A DNA stretch of 64,000 nucleotides, from NCBI GenBank assembly GCA_017306865.1, contig JAFKHH010000013.1:124001-188000 (forward strand), given 5' to 3'. Source of the stretch: Filimonas sp. (GTDB taxonomy: Bacteria; Bacteroidota; Bacteroidia; Chitinophagales; Chitinophagaceae). Below, piece after piece: positions 34,225-42,618 of the stretch; positions within the stretch are counted from its first letter, which is position 1; every line of letters begins with the position of its first letter. The notes under the pieces are model-generated. The model saw nothing but the letters and a program-made list of their open reading frames with translations, made no database searches and was not told where the DNA came from. A program made the translations under genes and the position numbers.

Positions 34225-34255
34225 AAAAAAGCTGGCTTTATTAGCTGGCTTTTTT
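34225..34255. terminator. Terminator after tRNA-Leu
   Basis: A 12-bp stem AAAAAAGCTGGC with GCTGGCTTTTTT, including two G-U pairs, has loop TTTATTA. It also faces the convergent L,D-transpeptidase gene and may serve both. Confidence 0.75.
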
Positions 34256-34260
34256 GCATT

Positions 34261-34776
34261 TTAAGACTTAATGAGAATAGGCGTTCCAACCGGAACTGCA
34301 TTAAATAACTCTTCCATCTCTTTATCGGTAACACCTATACATCCATTGGTCCAATCCTTAAACCTGTGAAATTTCCCCCAAAAAGATTGCCCGTTTGGCA
34401 GGCCGTGTATTTTAATATCCCCACCCGGAGGTTTATTCAATTGTTTTGCCTGTTGCCGGTGCATGTTGTCAGGGTAGGAGATGCCCAGGTTCTTATAGCA
34501 TACACTATGCTCATTCTTTGCATTGATTGTATAGCTACCCTCAGGTGTTTTATTGTCTCCCTCATATACTTTGTCTCCTGTAGGTGTTTTACCCAATGAT
34601 ATTTTATAAGTCTTAAGTAGCGTACTGCCTGCATACACATTCATTTCTCTTTTCGATTTAGAAACGGTGATCTGCGTAATAATTACATCGGCAGGTAAAG
34701 GTTTTTCGGGATAGAAATAATAAATGCTCAACGCACCAATAATAAGCACAAGAAATAATAAGAAGTATTTAAACAT
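34261..34776 (-). CDS. L,D-transpeptidase family protein (YkuD domain)
   Basis: A 171-residue protein with one N-terminal membrane segment (residues 3-22), which anchors it facing the periplasm. The YkuD domain follows: VSKSKREMNVY, GKTPTGDKVYEGDNKTPEG, then IKIHG (His124) and the active-site TNGCIGVT with Cys146. It crosslinks peptidoglycan stem peptides or attaches proteins to them. It is the smallest form, without a LysM domain. It lies 12 bases downstream of the SH3-like protein gene and probably forms an operon with it. That pairing of a cell-wall-binding-like domain with a transpeptidase is coherent. Confidence 0.88.
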   Translation of the reverse strand: MFKYFLLFLVLIIGALSIYYFYPEKPLPADVIITQITVSKSKREMNVYAGSTLLKTYKISLGKTPTGDKVYEGDNKTPEGSYTINAKNEHSVCYKNLGISYPDNMHRQQAKQLNKPPGGDIKIHGLPNGQSFWGKFHRFKDWTNGCIGVTDKEMEELFNAVPVGTPILIKS

Positions 34777-34788
34777 AGGGTTGTGGTA

Positions 34789-35541
34789 TTAGAAATCCCG
34801 ATTAATGAATTGGCTGTTAACCATTCCGTTTTGTATGGTCCAGACAACATTATATGCGCCCGCAGCATCACTATTGGACATGGAAAGAAACATAGTATTA
34901 TTATCACTTAGCGCAACACGTATTTCTTCAGAATTGGGTTCAAGCATTAAGTGAATGCTATTTTTGGGAAAAGAATATTCCTTATTCTTTAATAATATTT
35001 TTATCGATTTTATTTCTGTGGTTTTTGGGTAGAGCATACCATCTATGCCCCAAGGCTCCTCCCCATCTATTTTTCTTACATAATTGCCCTCATAAGTCAT
35101 TTTATGTTCTTGTGTAATGAACTTTCCTGTTACGATTATAACCTGGATGCTGTCATTGTAAAGTTTTATGGAGTCGTGTTGAATTTTTTTCTTAAGCTGA
35201 GGTAAGTCTTTCAGGTATTGGATGCGGCTTTTATGAATGTAGCCTTGCGCTTCATGAGTCATTTTTATAACGCCATTTTTGCGTACACCATATTTTCCAT
35301 ATGTAACCATGTGCCAGTCGGATTTGGATGTTTCATTAACCGGTGGAAGGTTCAAGTCTTCAAATACCTGGTTCAGTCTAAGTGTGTCTATGATTTTTGA
35401 ACCAGCTTTTTCTTCGCTCCTCACATAAGTAAAACCATCTTTGTCTTTAATGATTGCAAATGGAGCAATCCATTGTGCCTGGGATAAATGTGTAGTGAGT
35501 AAAAGAGTGATAAGAAAAAGAAAAAACAAATTCGATTTCAT
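34789..35541 (-). CDS. Secreted protein with N-terminal SH3-like domain
   Basis: A 250-residue protein with a signal peptide (cut after SQAQ, residue 23). Residues about 25-110 resemble a bacterial SH3 domain (IKDKDGFTYVRSEEKAGSKI, ending GYIHKSRIQYL), a fold that often binds peptidoglycan. The C-terminal 130 residues (VTGKFITQEHKMTYEGNYVR onward) form a beta-rich domain I do not recognise. It sits 28 bases downstream of the histidine-kinase gene and 12 bases upstream of the L,D-transpeptidase gene on the same strand, so a three-gene operon for envelope sensing and remodelling is plausible. Confidence 0.65.
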   Translation of the reverse strand: MKSNLFFLFLITLLLTTHLSQAQWIAPFAIIKDKDGFTYVRSEEKAGSKIIDTLRLNQVFEDLNLPPVNETSKSDWHMVTYGKYGVRKNGVIKMTHEAQGYIHKSRIQYLKDLPQLKKKIQHDSIKLYNDSIQVIIVTGKFITQEHKMTYEGNYVRKIDGEEPWGIDGMLYPKTTEIKSIKILLKNKEYSFPKNSIHLMLEPNSEEIRVALSDNNTMFLSMSNSDAAGAYNVVWTIQNGMVNSQFINRDF

Positions 35542-35569
35542 AATATCATGTAGTTGTAGGGCTATTAAC

Positions 35570-36715
35570 TTATTTATTCAGTACAATTCTGAAGGTCGTT
35601 CCTTTTCCGACCTCGCTCCATTTTACGGTAATTGATCCTTTGTGGTATTGTTCTACTATACGCCGGGTTAATGTAAGGCCCAGGCCCCAGCCGCGTTTAC
35701 GTGTTGTAAAACCTGGATTAAATATCCTGGCGATATTGGCTTTGGGAATACCCTTACCATTGTCCGTAACATCAATGATAATGTTAGACGGAGCCTGTTC
35801 TATATCGATATGGATCTTTCCTTTTCCCTCCATTGCGTCCAGTGCATTTTTCAGCAGGTTTTCTATTACCCAGTCAAAGAGAGGAGGGGATATGTGCGCT
35901 TCAATATCCGGGGCTGCAGCATGCACATCTATAACAATGCTTTGGCCCGCACGTTTGCGCATATACGCCGCCATTGCTTCTATCTGCGCTACTATATTTT
36001 TAGGCTCCAGTTTCGGCGTGCTGCCTATCTTTCCAAATCGGTCAGTTACCAGCTCCAGCCGTTTTACATCTTTTTCTATTTCAAGCGCAAGTGGATCATT
36101 GTTTTCCTTTAGCATTTCCACCCAGCCCTGCAGGCTGCTTACAGGCGTGCCTAACTGATGCGCTGTTTCTTTTGCCATGCCAGCCCATAGCTGGTTTTGC
36201 CTGCTTTGATAAATGGTGCGCAGGAACAATAAGATAAAAAGAATAAACAGGGCAACGATAGCAAGCTGTACCAAGGGGTAATATCTTACTTGCTGTTGCA
36301 ATACACTGGATCCGTAGTAGTATTTATTCGCCTGGTAAGGCGTATCCTTCAGTACAATGACGATGGGTGCATGCAGCCGTTTAAAAGAATGCAGCTCCTC
36401 TTTCAGGTAAGAAGGGTTTTGAACTTTGGCGGAATCAAGGTTGCGATAAATGCCTGTCGGTTCATCCTTCTCATTCGTTTCTATAATAGGAATATCTGTA
36501 TTGTCGGCAGATATGGTTGAGGCCAGTGTCAGACCATCCTGCGAAGTAGAGTCCGCTAGTATCCGCTGGGCTTCGATCCATTGCGTAACCTTCTTTCGTT
36601 CGTCGGTTGCTATTTTGCGTGCGAGATACTGGGAATAAAAAATAGTGCCGCATACAATCAGCACAGCTATTACAGCCAGCAACGCCTTCCAGTTTGCAAT
36701 CCATGATCGAATCAT
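35570..36715 (-). CDS. Membrane-bound sensor histidine kinase
   Basis: A 381-residue kinase with two membrane segments (residues about 9-28 and 146-165) enclosing a periplasmic sensor of roughly 115 residues without a recognisable domain. The H-box is KETAHQLGTPVSSLQGW, followed by the ATPase boxes: N (ENLLKNALDAM), G1 (DNGKGIP) and G2 (RGWGLGLTLTRRIV). It autophosphorylates and passes phosphate to a response regulator. None is adjacent; the orphan at 33416-34051 is the nearest candidate. The long open frame extends into a repeat region, so the start is set at ATG 36715. Confidence 0.9.
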   Translation of the reverse strand: MIRSWIANWKALLAVIAVLIVCGTIFYSQYLARKIATDERKKVTQWIEAQRILADSTSQDGLTLASTISADNTDIPIIETNEKDEPTGIYRNLDSAKVQNPSYLKEELHSFKRLHAPIVIVLKDTPYQANKYYYGSSVLQQQVRYYPLVQLAIVALFILFILLFLRTIYQSRQNQLWAGMAKETAHQLGTPVSSLQGWVEMLKENNDPLALEIEKDVKRLELVTDRFGKIGSTPKLEPKNIVAQIEAMAAYMRKRAGQSIVIDVHAAAPDIEAHISPPLFDWVIENLLKNALDAMEGKGKIHIDIEQAPSNIIIDVTDNGKGIPKANIARIFNPGFTTRKRGWGLGLTLTRRIVEQYHKGSITVKWSEVGKGTTFRIVLNK

Positions 36716-36964
36716 GTGACTAAAATAGATATTAATTTGAGATTTGAAATTTGAGATTTGAAATTTGCAGCGGAAGGGCAATATCGAATAAGGAGCAAGG
36801 AATTTTGAATGTTGAGGGGTGAAATGTTCAATTCTCAACACTCAATGAAAATTGAACATTGGGCGTTGAGTATTGAACATTATTCTTCTTTCGAAATTCC
36901 TTGCTCGATGTTACAAAAAAGTCCCGCCTTGTGAGCGGGACTTTCTTTTTTGGTGAATGGGATA
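36716..36964. repeat. Permuted word-repeat region
   Basis: It contains a tandem of TTTGAGATTTGAAA words (about 36735-36766). GCAAGGAATTTTGAA near 36795 is inverted as TTCGAAATTCCTTGC near 36890. AATGTTCAATT and its inverse AATTGAACATT lie around 36823-36862. Together they form a large imperfect palindrome before the terminator at 36915. Confidence 0.65.
36915..36947 (-). terminator. Terminator of the coiled-coil protein gene
   Basis: Stem AAAGTCCCGC/GCGGGACTTT (36918-36944) has an A-run on its left, which reads as a T-run on the minus strand, just downstream of the gene ending at 36965. Confidence 0.85.
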
Positions 36965-37954
36965 TTAACTGAACCAGCCACCTTTTTTCAAATTCTTTGT
37001 ACCCTGGCCAATTTTGAAACCATTCTGGTAGATCTCTATTTTGTAATCACCAGTCTGGTAACGGCCATCTTGTTTCCAGTCAAAGCTAACCGGAGTGCGT
37101 TTGCCTTGTTCGTATTGTACGTTTACTTTATTTGTATAAACCTTTTCGCCATCCTCACGAGTCTGGAAGCTGCCGCTGCCATAAGCCGGTATAGAGATAG
37201 CCTTGCCATCAGGGCCGGTAATGCAAACAAATAATTCTTTGCTGCCGGTAGATGCGATCCTGTTTTCATCCAAGTCAAAAGAAATGCGTAACAAGTCTGC
37301 GCGTTTAGCAGTTGTTGTTGCTTTTTCTTTGCCGCTGCCTTTTATGTCTATCGCTGTAATGTTAATGTTGGAAGCATGCAATGTAGAACCTACATCATTC
37401 AAGTGCTCTTTCTCTGTTTCAGAAGTAGCAAGGTTTTGCGACAGCACTTGTTTCTGTGAGCTTAATGTATCTCTCTCAACTGTCAATTGTTGGTTAGATG
37501 CAGTCAACTGTTGGTTTTCACCTTTCAGTCTCTCTACTTCAGCTAACAGGTCATTGATCTTACCATTCAGTTCATTGATCAAAGATTTGGCTTTTGACAG
37601 ATCACCATTTTTTTGGCGAAGCTCACTCTTGATCTGAGATTTCAGTTTCTCGATCTCTGTTTGACGTTCAGCCAATGAACCCTGCAACTTCGTATTGCTG
37701 CCAGTCAGGGAATCCATGCGGCGCAATGCGTCGTCATACTCACCCTGTATAGCAGTGCGAGCAGAATCTACGTTAGAGAATTGTGTTTGTAACTGTGTAA
37801 ACTCTTCTTTTGATTTACTTTTATCGTAAATGATATATCCCCATGTGCCAAGGAGTAACACGATCAGTGCTCCGTATATAACTTTGCGGCTATCTTTCTG
37901 GCCGCTCTGCGGCTGTTGTGGGGAATTCGTTGAAGGGTTATTTTCGTAACTCAT
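36965..37954 (-). CDS. Membrane-anchored coiled-coil protein of unknown function
   Basis: A 329-residue protein. The first 25 residues are cytoplasmic and rich in Pro and Gln. One membrane segment follows at about 26-43 (IYGALIVLLLGTWGYIIY), then a long coiled coil (about 45-195) with heptads such as QTEIEKLKSQI and INDLLAEVERLKGENQQLTA. The C-terminal 130 residues form a beta-rich domain (KRADLLRISFDLDENRI, TGPDGKAISIPAYGSGSF, YKIEIYQNGFKIGQG). I know similar uncharacterised proteins in Bacteroidota but no function. The architecture suggests a periplasmic scaffold. Its start codon overlaps the longest possible start of the divergent exonuclease gene. Confidence 0.7.
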   Translation of the reverse strand: MSYENNPSTNSPQQPQSGQKDSRKVIYGALIVLLLGTWGYIIYDKSKSKEEFTQLQTQFSNVDSARTAIQGEYDDALRRMDSLTGSNTKLQGSLAERQTEIEKLKSQIKSELRQKNGDLSKAKSLINELNGKINDLLAEVERLKGENQQLTASNQQLTVERDTLSSQKQVLSQNLATSETEKEHLNDVGSTLHASNINITAIDIKGSGKEKATTTAKRADLLRISFDLDENRIASTGSKELFVCITGPDGKAISIPAYGSGSFQTREDGEKVYTNKVNVQYEQGKRTPVSFDWKQDGRYQTGDYKIEIYQNGFKIGQGTKNLKKGGWFS

Positions 37955-37994
37955 GGGATTCTGGTTTTATTTCAAAAATATAAATACTAATTCA

Positions 37995-38720
37995 TTGATT
38001 AAAGACGCTGTTATAGCTAACCTGCTGCTCATAGATATTGAAACAATACCGCAAGCGCCGGGCTATTCGGAGCTTTCCGCTGACTGGAAAACACTCTGGT
38101 GGGACAAAATTTCCAAAACCGTGCCAGAAAATACTACACCGGATGAGGCTTATGAACAAAAAGCCGGCATCCTGGCAGAGTTCGGTAAGGTTATCTGTAT
38201 CTCTACAGCTTATTTTTTTGAGAATGAAGAAGGGCGTATTTCTTTGAAAATGAAGAGTGTGTCCGGTGACGACGAAAGGGCTGTATTGCTTGATTTTATT
38301 GCCATTACAGACAAATTTTATAAACATAATAACCAATTGCAGTTTGCCGGCCACAACGTAAAGGAGTTTGATATACCCTTTCTGTGCAGGCGCATGATCG
38401 TAAATAACGTTCCATTGCCGTCATATCTGCAATTGCATGCAGCTAAGCCCTGGGAGGTTCGTATTGTGGATACCCTGCAATGGTGGAAATTCGGAGATTA
38501 TAAAAACTACATATCTCTTCACCTGCTAGCCAATGTACTAGGCATTCCTACATCCAAGACAGATATGGATGGTAGCATGGTAAAAGATGTTTACTACAAA
38601 GAAAAAGACCTGCCTCGAATCGTAGACTATTGCCAGCGCGATGTGGTAGTGGTGGGCAATGTGGTTTTAAAGTTCAGGAATATGGCGCTGCTGCGGGATG
38701 AAGATGTGATTGTGGTGTAA
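37995..38720 (+). CDS. Predicted 3'-5' exonuclease (PolB-like DEDD family)
   Basis: A 241-residue nuclease of the DNA_pol_B_exo2 type. Catalytic motifs are LLIDIETIPQ (Exo I, Asp and Glu), GHNVKEFDIPFLCRRM (Exo II) and IVDYCQRDVVVVGNV (Exo III, YxxxD). It acts on single-stranded DNA or RNA ends; its exact role in Bacteroidota is unknown. The frame is open back to an ATG at 37953, but that ATG overlaps the start codon of the divergent neighbour. Relatives have about ten residues before the IDIET strand, which fits TTG at 37995. Both starts remain possible. Confidence 0.82.
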   Translation: MIKDAVIANLLLIDIETIPQAPGYSELSADWKTLWWDKISKTVPENTTPDEAYEQKAGILAEFGKVICISTAYFFENEEGRISLKMKSVSGDDERAVLLDFIAITDKFYKHNNQLQFAGHNVKEFDIPFLCRRMIVNNVPLPSYLQLHAAKPWEVRIVDTLQWWKFGDYKNYISLHLLANVLGIPTSKTDMDGSMVKDVYYKEKDLPRIVDYCQRDVVVVGNVVLKFRNMALLRDEDVIVV

Positions 38721-38857
38721 ATTGTTGGATTGTCACATGGTTGAATTGTTATATTGTTAAAGGGATTTGCCTTTACATTGTTAAATAGCTCGCAGAAAAA
38801 TGCGCGGAGGTGTTATTGAATATGCGCATATTTGCGGCTTAAACCCTAAACATAATT

Positions 38858-39622
38858 ATGGACTCAATCAATGAATTCAGCGAAAAGTATCAGATAATAC
38901 AGAATGTGGATCTGATAGATATACTTGAAAATGAAAATGATTATCTGCCACAGGCAATAGCTGCTGCAAAAAAGGAATTGGAACGGCGGCAATTGTCAGA
39001 TGCTGAAATAGCAGAGCTTAAGCAACTGCTGGTACAGGAAAAGAAATATAAAGATGCTGCGAGTATCAAATTTGAAGGAGTAAAAAAGAATGTTCAGAAT
39101 ATAGGCCTATCTATACTATCTGCATTCCTTCCTGGAAGAGAAAAGATCTCAGCGGATAAAATAATTAAGGCGATTGCAATTGTATATGGCATAGTTGGTA
39201 TTGCTCTTTTTGTCAGGAATGGTCGGTTGCTTGTCGCTTCATTTGCAGAGTTTGCTTCATGGCCTCTTTCTAATTTTCTTTTTATTGCCCCCCACATATT
39301 GTTAATAGTTGGTGTGATTTACTTCTATTTGAGAAAAAAGATAGGATGGATCGCATTAGCAATTTTTATTAGCTGTATCTCATTTACTATTGTGTATGAA
39401 TTGTTGCAAATAGTAATTAATTGGCGTTCTTCATTTACAAATGCGGGTCAGAGCGGTATATTCTTAATAAACATGATCCTGCCATGTATCTTTTATCTTT
39501 GTACGCTCTTTATTATGTCGAAAAAAGAAATAAGAGAAATGTTTGCTATAGATAAAGATGTGGCTTTTCTTGTAATAGGAGGTACAAGTGCATTCATGGT
39601 GGCTATGTTATTAATAGCGTAG
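38858..39622 (+). CDS. Multi-pass membrane protein of unknown function
   Basis: A 254-residue protein. The soluble N-terminus (about 1-95) contains the helical stretch LIDILENENDYLPQAIAAAK then KELERRQLSDAEIAELKQLL, a segment I have seen in other Bacteroidota membrane proteins. Five hydrophobic segments follow at about 106-120, 138-158, 163-188, 200-218 and 232-253. No catalytic or transport motif is visible. It is A/T-rich, monocistronic, and preceded by a TTGTTAAATTG-type repeat string (38720-38795). Confidence 0.6.
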   Translation: MDSINEFSEKYQIIQNVDLIDILENENDYLPQAIAAAKKELERRQLSDAEIAELKQLLVQEKKYKDAASIKFEGVKKNVQNIGLSILSAFLPGREKISADKIIKAIAIVYGIVGIALFVRNGRLLVASFAEFASWPLSNFLFIAPHILLIVGVIYFYLRKKIGWIALAIFISCISFTIVYELLQIVINWRSSFTNAGQSGIFLINMILPCIFYLCTLFIMSKKEIREMFAIDKDVAFLVIGGTSAFMVAMLLIA

Positions 39623-39655
39623 GGATATTAGTCGTAATGACAATAGCAACCTGGT

Positions 39656-40102
39656 TTATGGCTCTGGCGCCCCAAGAATATATAAATCGTCGTTACAGTA
39701 GACATAACGTTTGTGTCTGTCTCTTAGTAATATATTGAGTATGGCAACAAACTCACCATAATAGGATTCTTCGGTGAAATGTACTTTTATTACATGCGTT
39801 GTGTCAAAAGTGTATTCAAGCAATTTTGCTCTAACCTTAATTTCTTCCATCGTTCTGTTATCCATTTCTGGCCACCCGGAAATCTCGAAGGGGATAATTT
39901 TTTTGTGTCTATTAATATCACGAATGATTTTTTGCTCATTGAAATTAGAGTGTTTGTTTAATGAAGGGAGTGCTAACCTGATAGCGGTAGGATACCTGCT
40001 AGGATCCCATTGACTCTCGTAGTAGTTATAAAAAGAATAGGTTAATAATAAATGGAATAGCCATATAAAAATTAAGGGTGTTAAGTTGTTGGGTTGCTTC
40101 AT
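39656..40102 (-). CDS. Small membrane-anchored protein of unknown function
   Basis: A 148-residue protein with one N-terminal membrane segment (about residues 8-24). A soluble domain follows with a DPSRYPTAIRLALPSL stretch and a C-terminal FTEESYYGEFVAILNILLRD region, faintly like the periplasmic domain of ExbD-type proteins. That likeness is weak. An ATG five codons upstream (40117) is also possible. The gene is convergent with the multi-pass membrane protein gene, is A/T-rich, and has a repeat just upstream (40143-40202). Function unknown. Confidence 0.5.
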   Translation of the reverse strand: MKQPNNLTPLIFIWLFHLLLTYSFYNYYESQWDPSRYPTAIRLALPSLNKHSNFNEQKIIRDINRHKKIIPFEISGWPEMDNRTMEEIKVRAKLLEYTFDTTHVIKVHFTEESYYGEFVAILNILLRDRHKRYVYCNDDLYILGAPEP

Positions 40103-40142
40103 GCAGGTTAGAAGCATTACTGACCCTATTCCATAAATACGG

Positions 40143-40202
40143 CTCGCAGAAATCCCGGAAAGCGCAGAACATTATTTCCGCGCATTTCGTGTTTTCTGCG
40201 AG
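40143..40202. repeat. Inverted repeat of CTCGCAGAAA type
   Basis: CTCGCAGAAA (40143-40152) faces TTTCTGCGAG (40193-40202) around a GC-rich middle with TTTCCGCGCATTT. Related text occurs at about 38788-38812 and 30437-30510. Confidence 0.6.
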
Positions 40203-40292
40203 ACAATTTTTGATATAATAATTTGGAACAATTGACAAAAAGGACGACTCTTTGCTAATATTTGCCGCAGAAGTGCTGAAATACTAAACAGC

Positions 40293-40322
40293 CATTCACG
40301 ATTGCCGATTCACGTTTCACGA
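40293..40322. repeat. CACGATT-type dispersed repeat, copy 5
   Basis: ATTCACGATTGCCGATTCAC, then GTTTCACG. It is the same word set as at 2331, 18.7, 26.8 and 31.2 kb with the second half rearranged. Confidence 0.7.
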
Positions 40323-40356
40323 CGACAAATCAGCTTTGTGTTCTTCACCATTCACC

Positions 40357-41289
40357 TCAATATTCCATTATCCATCTCTTACTGCTTCCGTCAGGATATA
40401 GCTCAAATACTGCATAGGCAGGATTGAACTCCTGGAATGCGCCACTCCACCAGTTGCCTGAGATAGCACCGTTGCAATAGTAGTTAATGCCCAGGTATTC
40501 TACCTCATCCTGTAAATGAATATGACCACTCAATGCAGTTTTGATCTGGGGATATTGCCGGAATAATTTTTTTAATGCGATTGCATCGCTGTGCATCAGG
40601 TTACGCTTCAGCAGTAAATCGCCATTCGGTTCATTCTTATCAAAGAACAAGCCTGCGCAGATAGATAGGATAGGAATATGCGAAACAATACAGATGAAAT
40701 CATCTTTTGGTATTGCAGGCAATTCCGCTTTCAGCCAGTTCAGTTGCTCCTCATCCAGTTTGCCAATATAACCGCCTGCAGGATTTTGTTGTGTGCTATC
40801 GAGTATAATGAAGTGCCATTTACCTTTTTGAAAACGATAGTAACGCTTAGGCATGCCCAGCGTTTCTACCACCCACGTTTTACCATACAGCCTGTCATCT
40901 TTGAGTGAAGTATCTTTAGAGAACCAACCCCAAATATCGTGGTTGCCGATCGTATGATAAACAGGTAATTTATTTTCCTTTTGAAGAATAGATTTATAAA
41001 GATCAAATTGTGTTTGTGTTTTTTCCTTGCTTGCTTCTAACGCATCCATAATGCTATCCCCGCCATTAATAATAAAGTCCACTTTCGGGTTTAGTTGCTG
41101 AATGTGTTGCAAAGCCTTCGCCATGCCGGCCTCTGGCACTGCACCCGGTTTTACGTGAATGTCACTGATAAATGCAAAACGGATAGTGCCCTTATTATTC
41201 TTGTCCTTTCCTGCAAATGCGTTAGCGGAAAGCAACGTACTACCGCCAAGTAAAGCGCCTGTGGCCTGTAAAAAATTGCGACGTTTCAT
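40357..41289 (-). CDS. Secreted metallophosphoesterase (Tat-type signal)
   Basis: A 310-residue calcineurin-like phosphoesterase. The N-terminus MKRRNFLQATGALLGG carries the twin-arginine motif, so the folded, metal-loaded enzyme is exported. Metal-site motifs: ISDIH (Asp43, His45), NGGD (Asp78), GNHD (Asn116, His117), VSHIP and SGHIH. It hydrolyses phosphomonoesters or diesters; the substrate is unknown. It is monocistronic, downstream of a region of TTGTTAAATTG repeats. Confidence 0.88.
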   Translation of the reverse strand: MKRRNFLQATGALLGGSTLLSANAFAGKDKNNKGTIRFAFISDIHVKPGAVPEAGMAKALQHIQQLNPKVDFIINGGDSIMDALEASKEKTQTQFDLYKSILQKENKLPVYHTIGNHDIWGWFSKDTSLKDDRLYGKTWVVETLGMPKRYYRFQKGKWHFIILDSTQQNPAGGYIGKLDEEQLNWLKAELPAIPKDDFICIVSHIPILSICAGLFFDKNEPNGDLLLKRNLMHSDAIALKKLFRQYPQIKTALSGHIHLQDEVEYLGINYYCNGAISGNWWSGAFQEFNPAYAVFELYPDGSSKRWIMEY

Positions 41290-41299
41290 AGTAGGATAA

Positions 41300-41510
41300 A
41301 TTGTTTTAGTGTTATATGGTTAAATTGTTGGATAATGGATATTTGCTAATATACAGGTTCTGGAATAGAATGGTTGAATTGTTACATGGTTAAATTGTTG
41401 ATTATTGAAATGATACATTGCTATCTATCCACAACAATTCAACAATAAATCAATGCAGCAATTCCTCCTCTAACAATTCAGCCATCCAGCATTGCAACAA
41501 TTTATATATT
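41300..41510. repeat. TTGTTAAATTG-type low-complexity repeat region
   Basis: Strings such as ATGGTTAAATTGTTGGATAA (41317 onward), TTGAATTGTTACATGGTTAA (41373 onward) and the inverted ACAACAATTCAACAATAAAT (41432 onward) fill the gap. They run right up to the holA promoter. Confidence 0.6.
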
Positions 41511-41512
41511 TG
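41505..41512 (+). promoter_or_regulatory. holA -7 element
   Basis: TATATTTG is an exact TAnnTTTG match ending four bases before the start codon. The predicted transcript would begin at or next to the ATG, so the mRNA may be leaderless. Confidence 0.55.
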
Positions 41513-41516
41513 CCGT

Positions 41517-42515
41517 ATGTCTGCGGAAAAAATAATTCAGGAATGGAAGAAAGGTACTTTCAAGCCGATATACTGGCTCGAAGGGGAGGAGTCTTATTTT
41601 ATAGACCAGGTAGTGAATTATGCAGAGCATAAAATTTTGAATGAAAGCGAGGCCGGGTTTAATCTTACCGTGTTTTATGGACGCGATGCGGATTGGGCAA
41701 GTGTGGTAAACGCCTGCAGGCGTTACCCGATGTTTGCCGAAAGACAGGTTGTGCTGTTGAAAGAAGCGCAGCAAATGCGTGATGTGGAAAAGCTGGAAGC
41801 GTATATAGATAATCCGTTATCCTCTACCATATTTGTTGTAAGCTATAAAGAGAAGAAAGTTGATGCGCGTACCAAGTTTGCCAAACTCTTAAAACAGAAA
41901 GGCGAGGTTTTTACTACAAAGAAGCTATACGAAAATCAACTGCCTGAATGGACTAACCAGATGGTTATACAGCATGGCCTGACCATAAATCAGAAAGCCT
42001 TATTGTTGCTGGTAGATCATATTGGGAACGACCTGAGCCGTTTGCAAAATGAAGTGGAGAAGCTGGCCGTAAACCTGCATGGCAGAAAAAACATAACAGA
42101 AGAGGATATCGAAGAGTTTATCGGTATCAGTAAAGAGTTTAACGTATTCGAGTTGCAGGACGCTGTGGTAAAAAAAGACCTGCCTAAAGCAATTCGCATT
42201 ATTCAATACTTCAGTAAAAACCCTAAGGCAGCGCCTATACAGATGATCCTGCCTGCGCTGTACAATTTCTTTAGTAAAGTATATGTAGTGTTTGGCTTGC
42301 CGGCCAAAGATGATAAATCTATTGCTGCCGCATTGGGCGTAAATCCATTCTTTGTAAAAGACTATCTTACCGCTATCCGCAACTATGACTTTAGAAGCAC
42401 GGAAAAAGCCTTGTTGCTACTGCATCAGTATAACCTGCGTAGCATTGGTATTGGGGATGCTGCTACAGAAGACGGCGATCTGCTGAAAGAGCTGGTGGTT
42501 AAAATGATGATGTAG
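41517..42515 (+). CDS. holA: DNA polymerase III subunit delta
   Basis: A 332-residue clamp-loader subunit that opens the sliding clamp during replication. Characteristic features are the N-terminal PIYWLEGEESYFIDQVVNY, the VVLLKEAQQM and IFVVSYKEKKVDARTKFAKL strands of the AAA-like domain, then NDLSRLQNEVEKLAV, and the ISKEFNVFELQDAV segment before the C-terminal collar domain. Length is standard. The long open frame reaches back to 41418 through repeat DNA, but ATG 41517 with the adjacent -7 element is clearly the start. It is convergent with ribF. Confidence 0.92.
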   Translation: MSAEKIIQEWKKGTFKPIYWLEGEESYFIDQVVNYAEHKILNESEAGFNLTVFYGRDADWASVVNACRRYPMFAERQVVLLKEAQQMRDVEKLEAYIDNPLSSTIFVVSYKEKKVDARTKFAKLLKQKGEVFTTKKLYENQLPEWTNQMVIQHGLTINQKALLLLVDHIGNDLSRLQNEVEKLAVNLHGRKNITEEDIEEFIGISKEFNVFELQDAVVKKDLPKAIRIIQYFSKNPKAAPIQMILPALYNFFSKVYVVFGLPAKDDKSIAAALGVNPFFVKDYLTAIRNYDFRSTEKALLLLHQYNLRSIGIGDAATEDGDLLKELVVKMMM

Positions 42516-42516
42516 A

Positions 42517-42594
42517 GGATAATTGTTGCATTGTTCAATTGATGAATTGTTTTTCTCATTCTACATATTCAACAATTAATCAATTGAACAATGC
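42517..42594. repeat. Inverted TTGTTCAATTG element between holA and ribF
   Basis: Perfect 16-bp arms GCATTGTTCAATTGAT (42528-42543) and its inverse (42579-42594) are part of the TTGTTAAATTG repeat family. It lies between convergent genes and could act as a two-way terminator. Confidence 0.7.
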
Positions 42595-42618
42595 CGCCAT
42601 TTTCAAATTCCTTTATTT

